Under the pieces are notes generated by a model. That model did no database searches. It worked only from the letters and a program-made list of their open reading frames with translations, and was not told where the DNA came from. Shown here one piece after another: positions 18,405 to 26,856 of a stretch of DNA of 64,000 nt. How positions within the stretch are numbered: position 1 is the first letter of the stretch; every line of letters starts with the position of its first letter. The DNA is from an uncultured Lachnospiraceae bacterium (lineage in GTDB: Bacteria; Bacillota; Clostridia; Lachnospirales; Lachnospiraceae). The DNA lies in contig CANOFW010000012.1 in NCBI GenBank assembly GCA_947565425.1, forward strand, positions 1 to 64,000, given 5' to 3'. The position numbers and the translations under genes are program-made.

Positions 18405-20990
18405 ATGGATCATATAAAAGAACTTTTTGAGCAGGCCGCAAAAGACGCTTCGGTCGTTGAGGTCCGTGAGCAGTACGGTGGTATACAGAGCGTTCAGAAT
18501 CTGGAGACTGTCGTCAATGAGGGTCTTCGTGTTGCCCTGCTGGAGGAGACTCCGGATCAGTCGCTGGAGGTGCTGCTGCAACACCTGGGAAAAGCGCTGA
18601 ATGGGGAACGGACCTACATATTTGAGCAGAATGAGTCCGGCGGCGATGACAACACCTATGAGTGGACGGCTGATGGTGTGGAGCCGGAAAAGGAAAACCT
18701 TCAAAACGTTCCGCCCCAGGTGTGTGCAAGCTGGTATCGGAATTTTAGTATTGGTAGACATATTGTCATTAAAAACCTGGAAGATATTCGGGAGACGGAA
18801 CCCCTTCAATATGAAAACCTCAAGCGGCAGGGCATTCATTCGCTGGTGGTGGTGCCTCTGTATGACAGAGAAAAGATTATTGGTTTTTACGGTGTGGACA
18901 ATCCTCCGGTAAAGTCGCTGGAATACGCATCGAATATGCTCCAGACGGCGGCATACTTTATCGTGTCTTCTCTCAAACGGCGCAACTTAGTGCGTGAGCT
19001 TCAAAAGAGGAGCTATAATGTTCTCCATGCCCTTAGTGTGGATTATTTGGACATCTATCAGGTGAACTTCGACACAGGAGAATGTGAGGTCTACCGGAAC
19101 AGCGAGCGGATGGGGATGGATTGGCCCGTCTATTTTAAGGATGGCTATCAGACGGCTATGGAACGATATATTTCTGAGTATGTAGTTCCCCAGGATCAAG
19201 AGCGGTTACGTACTGTGACCCAAAAAGACTATGTACTTACACAGCTTCGGACGAAGAAAAAGTTTTCAGTCCGATACCAAGTGAAAGATAGTCCCTTCGG
19301 GCTGAAACACCTGGAGTTCCATTTTTCCGCCACAGATAAGACCAAGGAGGAGAACTGTGCGATTTTTGCGCAGCGAGATGTCAACGCCGTGGTGGAGCAG
19401 GAGGAGAAGTATAAGCAGGAGGCAAGGCAGAGCCTGGAGAATATTCTGGAAGGAGCCAGGACGGGCATTTGGACGATTGAGCTCGAGGAGGGATGTTTGC
19501 CGAGAATGTATGCCGACCGCACTATGCGCATTCTCTTGGGCGTTTCGGATGAAATCGGGCCAGAGGAGTGTTACCAGCACTGGTTTGATTGCATTGAGCC
19601 GGACTATGTTGAGATGGTGCAGGAAGCGGTGCAAGAAATATTGGAGACAGGGCGTGCCGAGGTGATTTACCCCTGGAATCATCCAACGCTGGGGAAAATC
19701 TATGTCCGTTGCGGCGGAGTGCCGGACAAAACATTTGAGAAACCGGGCGTTTGTCTGAATGGCTATCATCAGGACATCACAGAGACGATGATGACGAGGA
19801 AGAAACAGGAGCAGTCTATCCTGGAGCTTTTGGAGCGGGTGAGTCAGGCAAATTCAGCAAAAAGTGAATTTTTATCTCGCATGTCCCATGATTTGCGCAC
19901 ACCGATTAATGGAATTTTGGGAATGCTCACTATTTTGGAGAAAAGTCAAGATGACCAGAAGCGGCAGAGAGAGTGCTGGAAAAAGATACGTGTGTCAACG
20001 GAGCATCTAATGTCCTTGGTGACTGATGTGCTAAAGGTAAGCAAACTGGAGAGCGGAAGACCGGCGGACGTGGAAGAACCGTATGACCTTCGCGCTTTGT
20101 TGGAAGAATGTATTACGATTCTCTCTACTTTGGCGGAGGAGCGTGGGATTCAACTGGAACTGGAGGCGTCCAACCTGCGGCATAGCAGGGTGATTGGGAA
20201 TCCGCTGCACTTGAAACAAATTATGATGAATGTCATTGACAATGCGCTCAAGTATAACAGGTCCCATGGTTCGGTGTTTGTCCGGGCAGAGGAGACTTCC
20301 TTTGGCGATGGAATGGTAAGCTGTCGTTTTGTGGTCGAAGATACAGGAATTGGCATCGGGGAGGATTTTAAGGAGCATATTTTTGAGCCCTTTACACAGG
20401 AGCATCAAGGTGCGAGGACCAACTATAACGGTGTTGGGCTTGGCATGTCCATTGTAAAAAAACTAGTAGATCAGATGAAGGGGACAGTTGAGATAGACAG
20501 TCAGGTAGGCAAGGGGAGCGTAATTCAAATCATGCTGCCCATTCGTGTCGATGAGGCATGGAACCAACAGCCTGTGAATGAGGAGCAGGATGAGCAGGGC
20601 GATGTTGCGGGAATGCGTGTTCTGTTGGTGGAGGATAATGAAATTAATTGCGAAATTGTAGAGTACATTCTCAGAGAGGCGGGCGTAGAGGTTGTAACTG
20701 CTAACAATGGAAAAGCCGCCGTAGATGTGTTCACAGAATCTGCTGTAGAGACGTTTGACTGTATACTTATGGATTTGATGATGCCTGTCATGAGTGGATA
20801 TGAGGCGGCGCGGGTGATTCGCGGTCTGGACCGGACTGACGCTAAGACTGTGCCCATTATAGCGCTGTCGGCAAATGCCTTTGAAGAGGACATCGCACTG
20901 GCAAAGGATGCCGGCATGAATGAGCATCTGGCAAAGCCGGTGGATATTCACAAAATATTGCAGACCATGAGCCGGCTAAGGCGTTGTTAG
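18405..20990 (+). CDS. Soluble hybrid sensor histidine kinase (GAF-PAS-HisKA-HATPase-REC)
   Basis: An 861-residue cytosolic signalling kinase with no membrane segment. Order: GAF domain (about 43-190, ending VVVPLYDREKIIGFYGVDNP), two PAS-like folds (about 210-330 and 345-460), HisKA with phosphoacceptor His495 (FLSRMSHDLRTPINGILGML), HATPase with N, G1 (DTGIGIG) and G2 (GVGLGMSIVKKLV) boxes, and a C-terminal receiver with phosphoacceptor Asp790 (MDLMMPVMSGYEA). ATG 18405 is chosen because CGGAGGA lies 7 bases upstream; earlier in-frame codons have no ribosome site. A second hybrid kinase follows 68 bp downstream in the same direction. No DNA-binding response regulator or Hpt protein is nearby, so output partner and ligand are unknown. 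Confidence 0.9.
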   Translation: MDHIKELFEQAAKDASVVEVREQYGGIQSVQNLETVVNEGLRVALLEETPDQSLEVLLQHLGKALNGERTYIFEQNESGGDDNTYEWTADGVEPEKENLQNVPPQVCASWYRNFSIGRHIVIKNLEDIRETEPLQYENLKRQGIHSLVVVPLYDREKIIGFYGVDNPPVKSLEYASNMLQTAAYFIVSSLKRRNLVRELQKRSYNVLHALSVDYLDIYQVNFDTGECEVYRNSERMGMDWPVYFKDGYQTAMERYISEYVVPQDQERLRTVTQKDYVLTQLRTKKKFSVRYQVKDSPFGLKHLEFHFSATDKTKEENCAIFAQRDVNAVVEQEEKYKQEARQSLENILEGARTGIWTIELEEGCLPRMYADRTMRILLGVSDEIGPEECYQHWFDCIEPDYVEMVQEAVQEILETGRAEVIYPWNHPTLGKIYVRCGGVPDKTFEKPGVCLNGYHQDITETMMTRKKQEQSILELLERVSQANSAKSEFLSRMSHDLRTPINGILGMLTILEKSQDDQKRQRECWKKIRVSTEHLMSLVTDVLKVSKLESGRPADVEEPYDLRALLEECITILSTLAEERGIQLELEASNLRHSRVIGNPLHLKQIMMNVIDNALKYNRSHGSVFVRAEETSFGDGMVSCRFVVEDTGIGIGEDFKEHIFEPFTQEHQGARTNYNGVGLGMSIVKKLVDQMKGTVEIDSQVGKGSVIQIMLPIRVDEAWNQQPVNEEQDEQGDVAGMRVLLVEDNEINCEIVEYILREAGVEVVTANNGKAAVDVFTESAVETFDCILMDLMMPVMSGYEAARVIRGLDRTDAKTVPIIALSANAFEEDIALAKDAGMNEHLAKPVDIHKILQTMSRLRRC

Positions 20991-21058
20991 AAGCCTGGTA
21001 CAGATGGCCTCTTACGCTTGAACAATGTTAATGTTTCAAATTATGGAAAGGGAAAAGT

Positions 21059-23641
21059 ATGAAAAGTAAGACTTTGCCGCGTTCCTTAAAAATCAGCATA
21101 GCGGTAATTATTTGTTTAACGGTTTTCGTGTTTTTCTTTCTTGGAAGATCTATTCACAAAATGAGTGAAAACACGATAGAGGACATAGGCACTGTTTATA
21201 TGGAGGGGATGAATGAGCAGGTGTCTTTACACTTTGAGACAATTATTGAACTCCGTCTGACAATGGCAGAGTCCATAGCGCGCATTGCAGTGGAGGAAGA
21301 AAATGCAAGTTATGGCTCAAAGGAGGAAATAGAATATGGTGCAAAGGCAAGACATTTTTTGTGCGCCGCCCTGTATTCTGCTGATGGAAAAAGTGAGATG
21401 ATTTATGGTGATTCTGTGCAGCTCAACCACCCGGAGCCGTTTTTGGAGAGCTTGAGGAATGGAGAGCGCAAGGCGGCGTCCGCCACAGACAGCAACGGAG
21501 AGGGGGTCATCTTGTTCGGCGTCCCCTGTGCGTATCCTATGGCTGACGGGAGCGACAGCCTTGCCATTGTTGTGGGACTTTCTACCAAATACATGAGCGA
21601 GGTCCTCTTTCTGGATTCAGACAGTTCACTGATGTATTCTTCTGTCATACGAGAGGATGGTAGCTATGTCGTTGGCAACGAGGGCGACGTCCATAAAAAT
21701 TATTTTGACAGGCTTATTCGTATTTTTGATGGCGAGAACAAGGAAGTAACTTCCCATATTCGGCAGATGCTGGCCGCTATCAATGCGGGCGAGGAATATT
21801 CAGTTATCTTGAAAAACGGTGAATCGCGCTACCACCTGTATTGTACAAATCTCCCCTACTGCGAGTGGTATTTGGTGACGGTTCTTCCTTTTGAGGGCTT
21901 GGATTACGCGATTTCAGACATGGGCAGGCATTGGCTAGCCATTGTTTATACGGCCTCCGCTGCGGTGATTGCCATGCTTCTCTACATATTTTTTAAATAT
22001 TTAAATTATTTTAAGGTACAAGTGGCGGAATTGAAGCGCATGAACACGGAAATAGACGCAGCGCGCAAAGATGCGGAACGGGCGAGAAAGGAAGCGGAAT
22101 ATGCCAATGCAGCTAAACAGGATTTTCTTTCCAGCATGAGCCACGATATACGCACTCCTATGAACGCTATTATCGGCATGACTTCATTGGCGATGAATAG
22201 TTCATACAATCAGGAACAGGTTCAGGATTACCTGGGTAAGATTGCGCTGTCCAGTAAACATTTGCTGGGTCTCATTAATGACGTATTGGATATATCCAAG
22301 ATTGAAAGCGGCAAAATGACGCTCAATATGGAACAGGTCTCGTTGCGGGAGGTGATGGACAGCATAGTCAATATCATACAGCCTCAGGTCAAGGCGAAAA
22401 ATCAGCAGTTCGACGCGCTTGCATACGAAATACTTTCGGAAGAGGTGTGTTGTGACAGCGTGCGCTTGAATCAAGTATTGATTAACCTGCTGGGGAATGC
22501 GGTCAAATTTACGCCGGAACAGGGCTCTGTTCAAGTGGCTGTATATCAGGAGGAGCTGACGGAGGACGTCTCCTGTGTGCGCACCCATTTCTTAGTGAGT
22601 GATACAGGTATTGGGATGTCAGAAGAATACCAGAAGAAGATATTTGAGTCTTTCAGCAGGGAAGACAACACACGTGTACAGAAAACAGAGGGGTCCGGGC
22701 TGGGCATGGCGATTACCAAGTATATTGTGGACGTGATGGGCGGTACTATTTCTGTTCGCAGCGAACAGGGCAAGGGCAGTGAGTTCCATGTTGTTCTTGA
22801 TTTGAAAAAAGTGGCGGAACGGGAAAATGATATGTCGCTTCCCGACTGGAATGTGCTGGTGGTGGATGACGATGAGCGCTTATGTAACAGTATGGTCCAT
22901 TCCTTAAAGTCAATGGGTATCTGTGCAGAATGGTGTCTGAGCTCCGAACGGGCAAGGGAACTGATTGCAAAGCGCCATCATCAAGACAACGGTTATCAGA
23001 TGGTTCTTTTAGGCTGGAAACTGTCAGACATGAATGGAATTGAGGCTGCCCGGGCCATTCGAGCTGCTTATGGAGAGGACAGTCCGGCTCTGCTGCTCTC
23101 GTCCTGTGATTGGAGTGAGATTGAGGCAGAGGCAAAAGAAGCGGGAATTTGCAGAGTGATTTCCAGGCCGTTGTTTAAGTCTGCGTTGTTTGACGCCTTG
23201 AAGAAGTTTACCGGCGCCAGCGATGAAGAAGCTGTAGTTGACGAAAAAGAGGTTGCGTTGGAGCTTCGTGGGAAACACATTTTATTGGCGGAGGATAATG
23301 AGCTCAATTGGGAGGTTGCAAAGGAAATTCTTTCTGTTTTTGAAATGGAATTGGATTGGGCTGAAAATGGGCAAATCTGTGTTGCGAAATTTGAGGAATC
23401 CCCAGTCGGGTATTATGACGCAATTATTATGGATGTGCGTATGCCAATTATGGACGGTTATGAAGCGACCACGACGATCCGGGGGCTGGAACGTGAGGAC
23501 GCCAATATTCCTATTATTGCTATGACGGCCGATGCGTTTTCGGAAGATATTCAAAGGTGTTTAGAGTGCGGTATGAATGACCATTTAGCAAAGCCGATTG
23601 ACATTCAGGTGATGGAACAGAAGTTAAAAAAATATCTGTAA
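21059..23641 (+). CDS. Membrane hybrid histidine kinase with two receiver domains (first one degenerate)
   Basis: An 860-residue kinase. Two membrane helices (about 10-28 and 291-312) bracket an extracytoplasmic sensor of the Cache/PAS-like type. A coiled coil (about 320-350, rich in Ala/Glu/Lys) leads to HisKA with His362 (FLSSMSHDIRTPMNAIIG), HATPase (DTGIGMS, GSGLGMAITKYIV), then two receivers. The first (from about 598, WNVLVVDDDERLCNSMV) reads LLGWKLSDMNG where family members have LLDWKLPDMDG: residue 652 is Gly instead of the phosphoacceptor Asp. The second (from about 740) is intact with Asp792 (MDVRMPIMDGYEA). The gene follows the soluble hybrid kinase by 68 bp, probably one transcript, and ends at a terminator. 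Ligand unknown. Confidence 0.9.
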   Translation: MKSKTLPRSLKISIAVIICLTVFVFFFLGRSIHKMSENTIEDIGTVYMEGMNEQVSLHFETIIELRLTMAESIARIAVEEENASYGSKEEIEYGAKARHFLCAALYSADGKSEMIYGDSVQLNHPEPFLESLRNGERKAASATDSNGEGVILFGVPCAYPMADGSDSLAIVVGLSTKYMSEVLFLDSDSSLMYSSVIREDGSYVVGNEGDVHKNYFDRLIRIFDGENKEVTSHIRQMLAAINAGEEYSVILKNGESRYHLYCTNLPYCEWYLVTVLPFEGLDYAISDMGRHWLAIVYTASAAVIAMLLYIFFKYLNYFKVQVAELKRMNTEIDAARKDAERARKEAEYANAAKQDFLSSMSHDIRTPMNAIIGMTSLAMNSSYNQEQVQDYLGKIALSSKHLLGLINDVLDISKIESGKMTLNMEQVSLREVMDSIVNIIQPQVKAKNQQFDALAYEILSEEVCCDSVRLNQVLINLLGNAVKFTPEQGSVQVAVYQEELTEDVSCVRTHFLVSDTGIGMSEEYQKKIFESFSREDNTRVQKTEGSGLGMAITKYIVDVMGGTISVRSEQGKGSEFHVVLDLKKVAERENDMSLPDWNVLVVDDDERLCNSMVHSLKSMGICAEWCLSSERARELIAKRHHQDNGYQMVLLGWKLSDMNGIEAARAIRAAYGEDSPALLLSSCDWSEIEAEAKEAGICRVISRPLFKSALFDALKKFTGASDEEAVVDEKEVALELRGKHILLAEDNELNWEVAKEILSVFEMELDWAENGQICVAKFEESPVGYYDAIIMDVRMPIMDGYEATTTIRGLEREDANIPIIAMTADAFSEDIQRCLECGMNDHLAKPIDIQVMEQKLKKYL

Positions 23642-23647
23642 TAAATG

Positions 23648-23688
23648 AAGTGCAAGGTCTTTTTGTGTGAAGGCTTTGCACTTTTTTT
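23648..23688 (+). terminator. Terminator after the kinase pair
   Basis: AAGTGCAA (23648-23655) pairs with TTGCACTT (23676-23683), extended by GG/CT pairs, and a run of seven T follows. Confidence 0.8.
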
Positions 23689-23739
23689 ATCTTCGTTAGA
23701 GGATTGTTCTTAGGGTTCAATTATCATGTGATTTTGTTA

Positions 23740-23768
23740 TTGCCAATGGGTACTTGATGGGATAAAAT
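23740..23768 (+). promoter_or_regulatory. Candidate sigma-A promoter for the nuclease gene pair
   Basis: TTGCCA (23740-23745), 17-nt spacer, TAAAAT (23763-23768), 44 bp before the ATG of the 137-residue protein. Confidence 0.6.
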
Positions 23769-23812
23769 AAATAGCGGTAGCGTATAGTTGCTGTCAAAGA
23801 AGGAGAACCGCT

Positions 23813-24226
23813 ATGAACGTATTCATCTGTGTGGATGACAACAATGGAATGCTGTTTAACGGCAGAAGGCAAAGTAGAGATGAAGCTATTGTCAAGGACA
23901 TCTTAGAGTTTGCAGGGAATGATAAAATATGGATGAGTTCTTATTCGTCCAAACTCTTCCTCGCAAGTCCCGATAGAATCCTAATAGAAGACAATTTCTT
24001 GAAAGACACTTTGAAATATGGAAACTGTTTTTTAGAAAATGTTCCGCTAAAATCATATGAAGACAGGATAGAAAATTTGATTGTTTATGGTTGGAATCGG
24101 GTGTATCCCGCAGATACCTATCTGGATGTAGATTTAATTACAGATTGGGAAATGATTGATACAAAAGAGTTTGGAGGAAAATCACATGAGAAGATTACAC
24201 GAAAAATATACAGGCGCAAAATGTAG
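23813..24226 (+). CDS. Unknown cytosolic protein paired with a secreted nuclease
   Basis: I cannot assign this 137-residue protein to a characterised family. It has no signal peptide or membrane helix and opens MNVFICVDDNNGMLFNGRRQ, an opening I associate with small proteins of Firmicutes found beside nucleases. Acidic and aromatic residues are frequent (YGWNRVYPADTY, DLITDWEMID) and the C-terminus turns strongly basic (KITRKIYRRKM). The ATG has AAGGAGAA 8 bases upstream and a promoter before it. Its last 41 bases overlap the start of the nuclease gene, so the pair is co-translated. The layout recalls the Bacillus nin-nucA pair (inhibitor before nuclease), but I see no sequence likeness to Nin; an inhibitor or immunity role is inference. 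Confidence 0.75.
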   Translation: MNVFICVDDNNGMLFNGRRQSRDEAIVKDILEFAGNDKIWMSSYSSKLFLASPDRILIEDNFLKDTLKYGNCFLENVPLKSYEDRIENLIVYGWNRVYPADTYLDVDLITDWEMIDTKEFGGKSHEKITRKIYRRKM

Positions 24227-25340
24227 GAAAGCGGCATTTCTGCTGCTATTTGTTTTGACGATGGTGTTCTCTGCTTCAGCCTGCGGTGAACCGTCCAGTG
24301 CAGATACAAATCCCGCGGCGCAAATAGAGGACCATGTACAGGCAATAGAGCAGGATGAACCGCCTGCGGAACAACAGGAACAAATACTGGAAAAGGAGGA
24401 GCCATCCGCGGAGGAACAGGCAAAAGACGTTCTGTCCGTGGAGGAGATTGTGGACAGTTTTGAATCACAACCCACGGAAGTTCCAGCGTATACTGGCGAT
24501 ACGTATGTGGTAGTGAACGATAATAATCCTTTCTTTACAAAGTCAAATCTGCCAACAACATCTTTTGAGTACTATTCGGAATTGGATGGATTGGGACGCT
24601 GCGGGATTGCCTGCGCCAACATCGGACAGGATATTATGCCGACGAAAGAGCGGGAGAGTATTGGGCAGGTAAAACCCAGCGGATGGCAGACTGTCAAGTA
24701 TGATCATGTGGATGGCAAGTATTTATACAACAGGTGTCATTTGATTGGTTATCAGTTGTCTGCGGAAAATGCCAACGAAAAGAATCTGATTACAGGGACA
24801 AGATATTTAAATGTCCAGGGTATGTTGCCATTTGAAAATATGGTGGCCGACTATGTAAAAGAAACGGGAAATCATGTTTTATATAGGGTGAATCCATACT
24901 TTCAGGGTGATAATCTCTTAGCCAGTGGCGTTTTCTTGGAAGGATGGTCTGTGGAAGATAACGGCGAGGGAATCTGTTTTAATGTATTTGTCTTTAATGT
25001 ACAGCCAGATATTGTGATCGATTATAAAAATGGCGACAGCTATTCGGAAGACAGCATAACAGCGGTCAAGCAACCGGCGTCAGCAGAAGCATCCGACAAA
25101 GTTTCTGGTGTGCAGGAAGATAACGAATCTGATGTACCGGTCTCCAAAGAGGTTACAGAACAGTCAGAACCCGCGCCTGTCGGTACGGATTACATATTAA
25201 ATACGAATACCCATAAATTCCATATTCCTAGTTGTGGCAGTGTAAAACAGATGTCAGAGGCCAATAAAAAGGCATACACTGGAAACAGGGATGATGTGAT
25301 TGCGATGGGATATGATCCTTGTAAGAAATGCAATCCGTAG
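24186..25340 (+). CDS. Secreted DNA/RNA non-specific endonuclease (EndA-like), probable lipoprotein
   Basis: A 384-residue exported nuclease. An N-terminal hydrophobic segment (AAFLLLFVLTMVFSASAC) ends at Cys33; the lipobox is imperfect (ASAC), so lipid anchoring is likely but not certain. An acidic Glu/Gln/Pro linker (to about 95) leads to the beta-beta-alpha-metal nuclease domain (about 100-280) with YLYNRCHLIGYQL, where the His is the expected general base, and the metal-ligand helix NEKNLITGTRYLN. A second linker precedes a C-terminal Ada-like/CxxC zinc module (HKFHIPSCGSVKQM ... CKKCNP, about 335-384). ATG 24186 has GGAGGA 7 bases upstream and lies inside the end of the preceding gene. 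Likely roles are degradation of extracellular nucleic acid or DNA processing at the surface. Confidence 0.88.
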   Translation: MRRLHEKYTGAKCRKAAFLLLFVLTMVFSASACGEPSSADTNPAAQIEDHVQAIEQDEPPAEQQEQILEKEEPSAEEQAKDVLSVEEIVDSFESQPTEVPAYTGDTYVVVNDNNPFFTKSNLPTTSFEYYSELDGLGRCGIACANIGQDIMPTKERESIGQVKPSGWQTVKYDHVDGKYLYNRCHLIGYQLSAENANEKNLITGTRYLNVQGMLPFENMVADYVKETGNHVLYRVNPYFQGDNLLASGVFLEGWSVEDNGEGICFNVFVFNVQPDIVIDYKNGDSYSEDSITAVKQPASAEASDKVSGVQEDNESDVPVSKEVTEQSEPAPVGTDYILNTNTHKFHIPSCGSVKQMSEANKKAYTGNRDDVIAMGYDPCKKCNP

Positions 25341-25380
25341 AAAGTGTGGTAATGTTTTGCCTAAAAAATGTATGAAGGGC

Positions 25381-25409
25381 TTTACACCTTGATGGTAGAT
25401 AGTTATAAT
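25381..25409 (+). promoter_or_regulatory. Strong candidate sigma-A promoter for pyrE
   Basis: TTTACA (25381-25386), 17-nt spacer, consensus TATAAT (25404-25409). The predicted start near 25416 gives a leader of about 113 nt, which contains a 44-codon frame starting ATG at 25423 and overlapping the pyrE start out of frame. Confidence 0.75.
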
Positions 25410-25528
25410 GAAGTACAAGCAATGGATTTCAGAAAAGTGGGTGATGATATGCCAAACAGTGCAGAAATTACAACAGTCATATCCCCAGAGCGTAAGATTT
25501 TATTGAAGATTAAGGAGAATCAGAATCT

Positions 25529-26203
25529 ATGGAAAGCTACAAACAGGAATTTATAGAATTTATGGTAGACTGCCAGGTCTTGAAATTTGGTGAATTTGTA
25601 TTGAAGAGTGGGAGAAAATCTCCGTTTTTCATGAATGCAGGAGCATATGTGACAGGCGCGCAATTACGCAAATTAGGGGAATATTACGCAAAAGCAATTC
25701 ATGCGCATTATGGAGATGATTTTGATGTGCTGTTCGGGCCAGCTTATAAGGGAATTCCGTTGAGTGTTGCCACTACAATTGCCTTCAGCGAGCTCTATGG
25801 CAAGGAAATTCGCTATTGTTCCAACCGCAAGGAAGTCAAAGACCATGGCGATACCGGAATCCTTCTGGGTAGTAAGTTGCAAAATGGCGATAAAGTGGTG
25901 GTGATCGAGGATGTGACGACTTCCGGCAAATCAATGGAAGAGACAGTGCCCATCATTCGTGCACAGGCGGACATCGAGATCGTGGGATTAATTGTGTCTT
26001 TAAATCGTATGGAACGGGGCAAAGGCGAAAAGAGCGCGTTGGAAGAAATTAAGGATTTGTATGGATTTGAGACCAATGCGATTGTAACAATGGAAGATGT
26101 AACCGATTATTTGTATAATAAACCATATAAAGGAAATATATATATTAATGATGAAATGAAAGCGGCTATTGATAGTTACTATGCCCAATATGGAGTGAAA
26201 TAG
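25529..26203 (+). CDS. pyrE: Orotate phosphoribosyltransferase
   Basis: Transfers the phosphoribosyl group of PRPP to orotate, fifth step of UMP synthesis. The 224-residue enzyme shows the expected segments: LKFGEFVLKSGRKSPFFMNAG at the N-terminus, LFGPAYKGIPLS, the mobile catalytic loop NRKEVKDHGDTG with Lys, Glu and His, and the PRPP-binding VVVIEDVTTSGKS. This is the longer PyrE form common in Clostridia. AAGGAGA lies about 10 bases before the ATG. It is separated from the other pyr genes by about 16 kb and has its own promoter at 25381-25409. A 50-codon membrane peptide gene, a VanZ-like gene and a 108-codon gene follow closely, likely on the same transcript. Confidence 0.96.
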   Translation: MESYKQEFIEFMVDCQVLKFGEFVLKSGRKSPFFMNAGAYVTGAQLRKLGEYYAKAIHAHYGDDFDVLFGPAYKGIPLSVATTIAFSELYGKEIRYCSNRKEVKDHGDTGILLGSKLQNGDKVVVIEDVTTSGKSMEETVPIIRAQADIEIVGLIVSLNRMERGKGEKSALEEIKDLYGFETNAIVTMEDVTDYLYNKPYKGNIYINDEMKAAIDSYYAQYGVK

Positions 26204-26212
26204 GAGACAGAT

Positions 26213-26365
26213 ATGAATGAAAAGACGTATAAGGCTATGACTGTTGCAGGAGGCGGGAATATTGCAATTGGTGTTGTCGTGTTAGTGTGCGGCGTTGTCT
26301 GCGGAATTCTTGCGATCATAAATGGAGCTGCCATGTTGAGAAGAAAATCAGATATTATTTTTTAA
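26213..26365 (+). CDS. Small single-span membrane protein (50 residues)
   Basis: A short gene easily missed. It starts at ATG 26213, nine bases after the pyrE stop, with TAGGAGAC as ribosome site 5-6 bases upstream. The product begins MNEKTYKAMTVAGGGNIAIG, continues with an uninterrupted hydrophobic helix (IAIGVVVLVCGVVCGILAII) and ends with a basic tail (MLRRKSDIIF). That layout, the ribosome site and tight packing between pyrE and the VanZ-like gene support it being real. I do not know its function. Confidence 0.7.
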   Translation: MNEKTYKAMTVAGGGNIAIGVVVLVCGVVCGILAIINGAAMLRRKSDIIF

Positions 26366-26376
26366 AGGAAGAAGAA

Positions 26377-26856
26377 TTGAAGAACGATTACAGAAAAATA
26401 CTCCGAATATGCAGCAAAGTCATGTTCGGAGTGTATATTATTTTCTTAACATACTTTTTATTTTTTGCAGAGAGCACGGGACGTACGTTTGAGAGCAGAT
26501 CTTACCATTATAATCTGGAGCTGTTCAAGGAAATCGGACGTTTTATCAAATATCGCCATATGCTTGGCACTAAGGCGGTGCTGTTGAATCTTGTGGGGAA
26601 CGTTGTCGCATTCATTCCCTTTGGATTTTTTTTGCCGATTTTGCATACGAAGTGCAGGTCTTTTCTGTTCACAGTCTTTTTGAGTTTTGAATTTAGTCTG
26701 ATGGTGGAGACGATTCAGCTCGTGTCCAAGGTGGGCAGCTTTGATGTGGACGACCTTTTGCTCAACACCATCGGCGGGGCTTTGGGATGTCTGATTTTTC
26801 TATACATGAATCGGATAAGGAGAACGTATGAGACGAAAGAGAAAGAACGCATATAA
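26377..26856 (+). CDS. VanZ-like membrane protein
   Basis: A small polytopic protein with about four transmembrane helices. The segment LLNLVGNVVAFIPFGFFLPIL followed by the helix with Glu and the VDDLLLNTIGGALGCLIF end are characteristic of the VanZ family (PF04892), named after a teicoplanin-resistance accessory protein; most members have no proven role. I chose TTG 26377 because AAAGGAA lies about 7 bases upstream and the product then starts MKNDYRKILRICSKVMFG just before the first helix; this gives 159 residues, normal for the family. A longer frame reaches back to 26287 through the small gene before it and has no ribosome site. The next gene overlaps its end by 29 bases. Confidence 0.82.
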   Translation: MKNDYRKILRICSKVMFGVYIIFLTYFLFFAESTGRTFESRSYHYNLELFKEIGRFIKYRHMLGTKAVLLNLVGNVVAFIPFGFFLPILHTKCRSFLFTVFLSFEFSLMVETIQLVSKVGSFDVDDLLLNTIGGALGCLIFLYMNRIRRTYETKEKERI

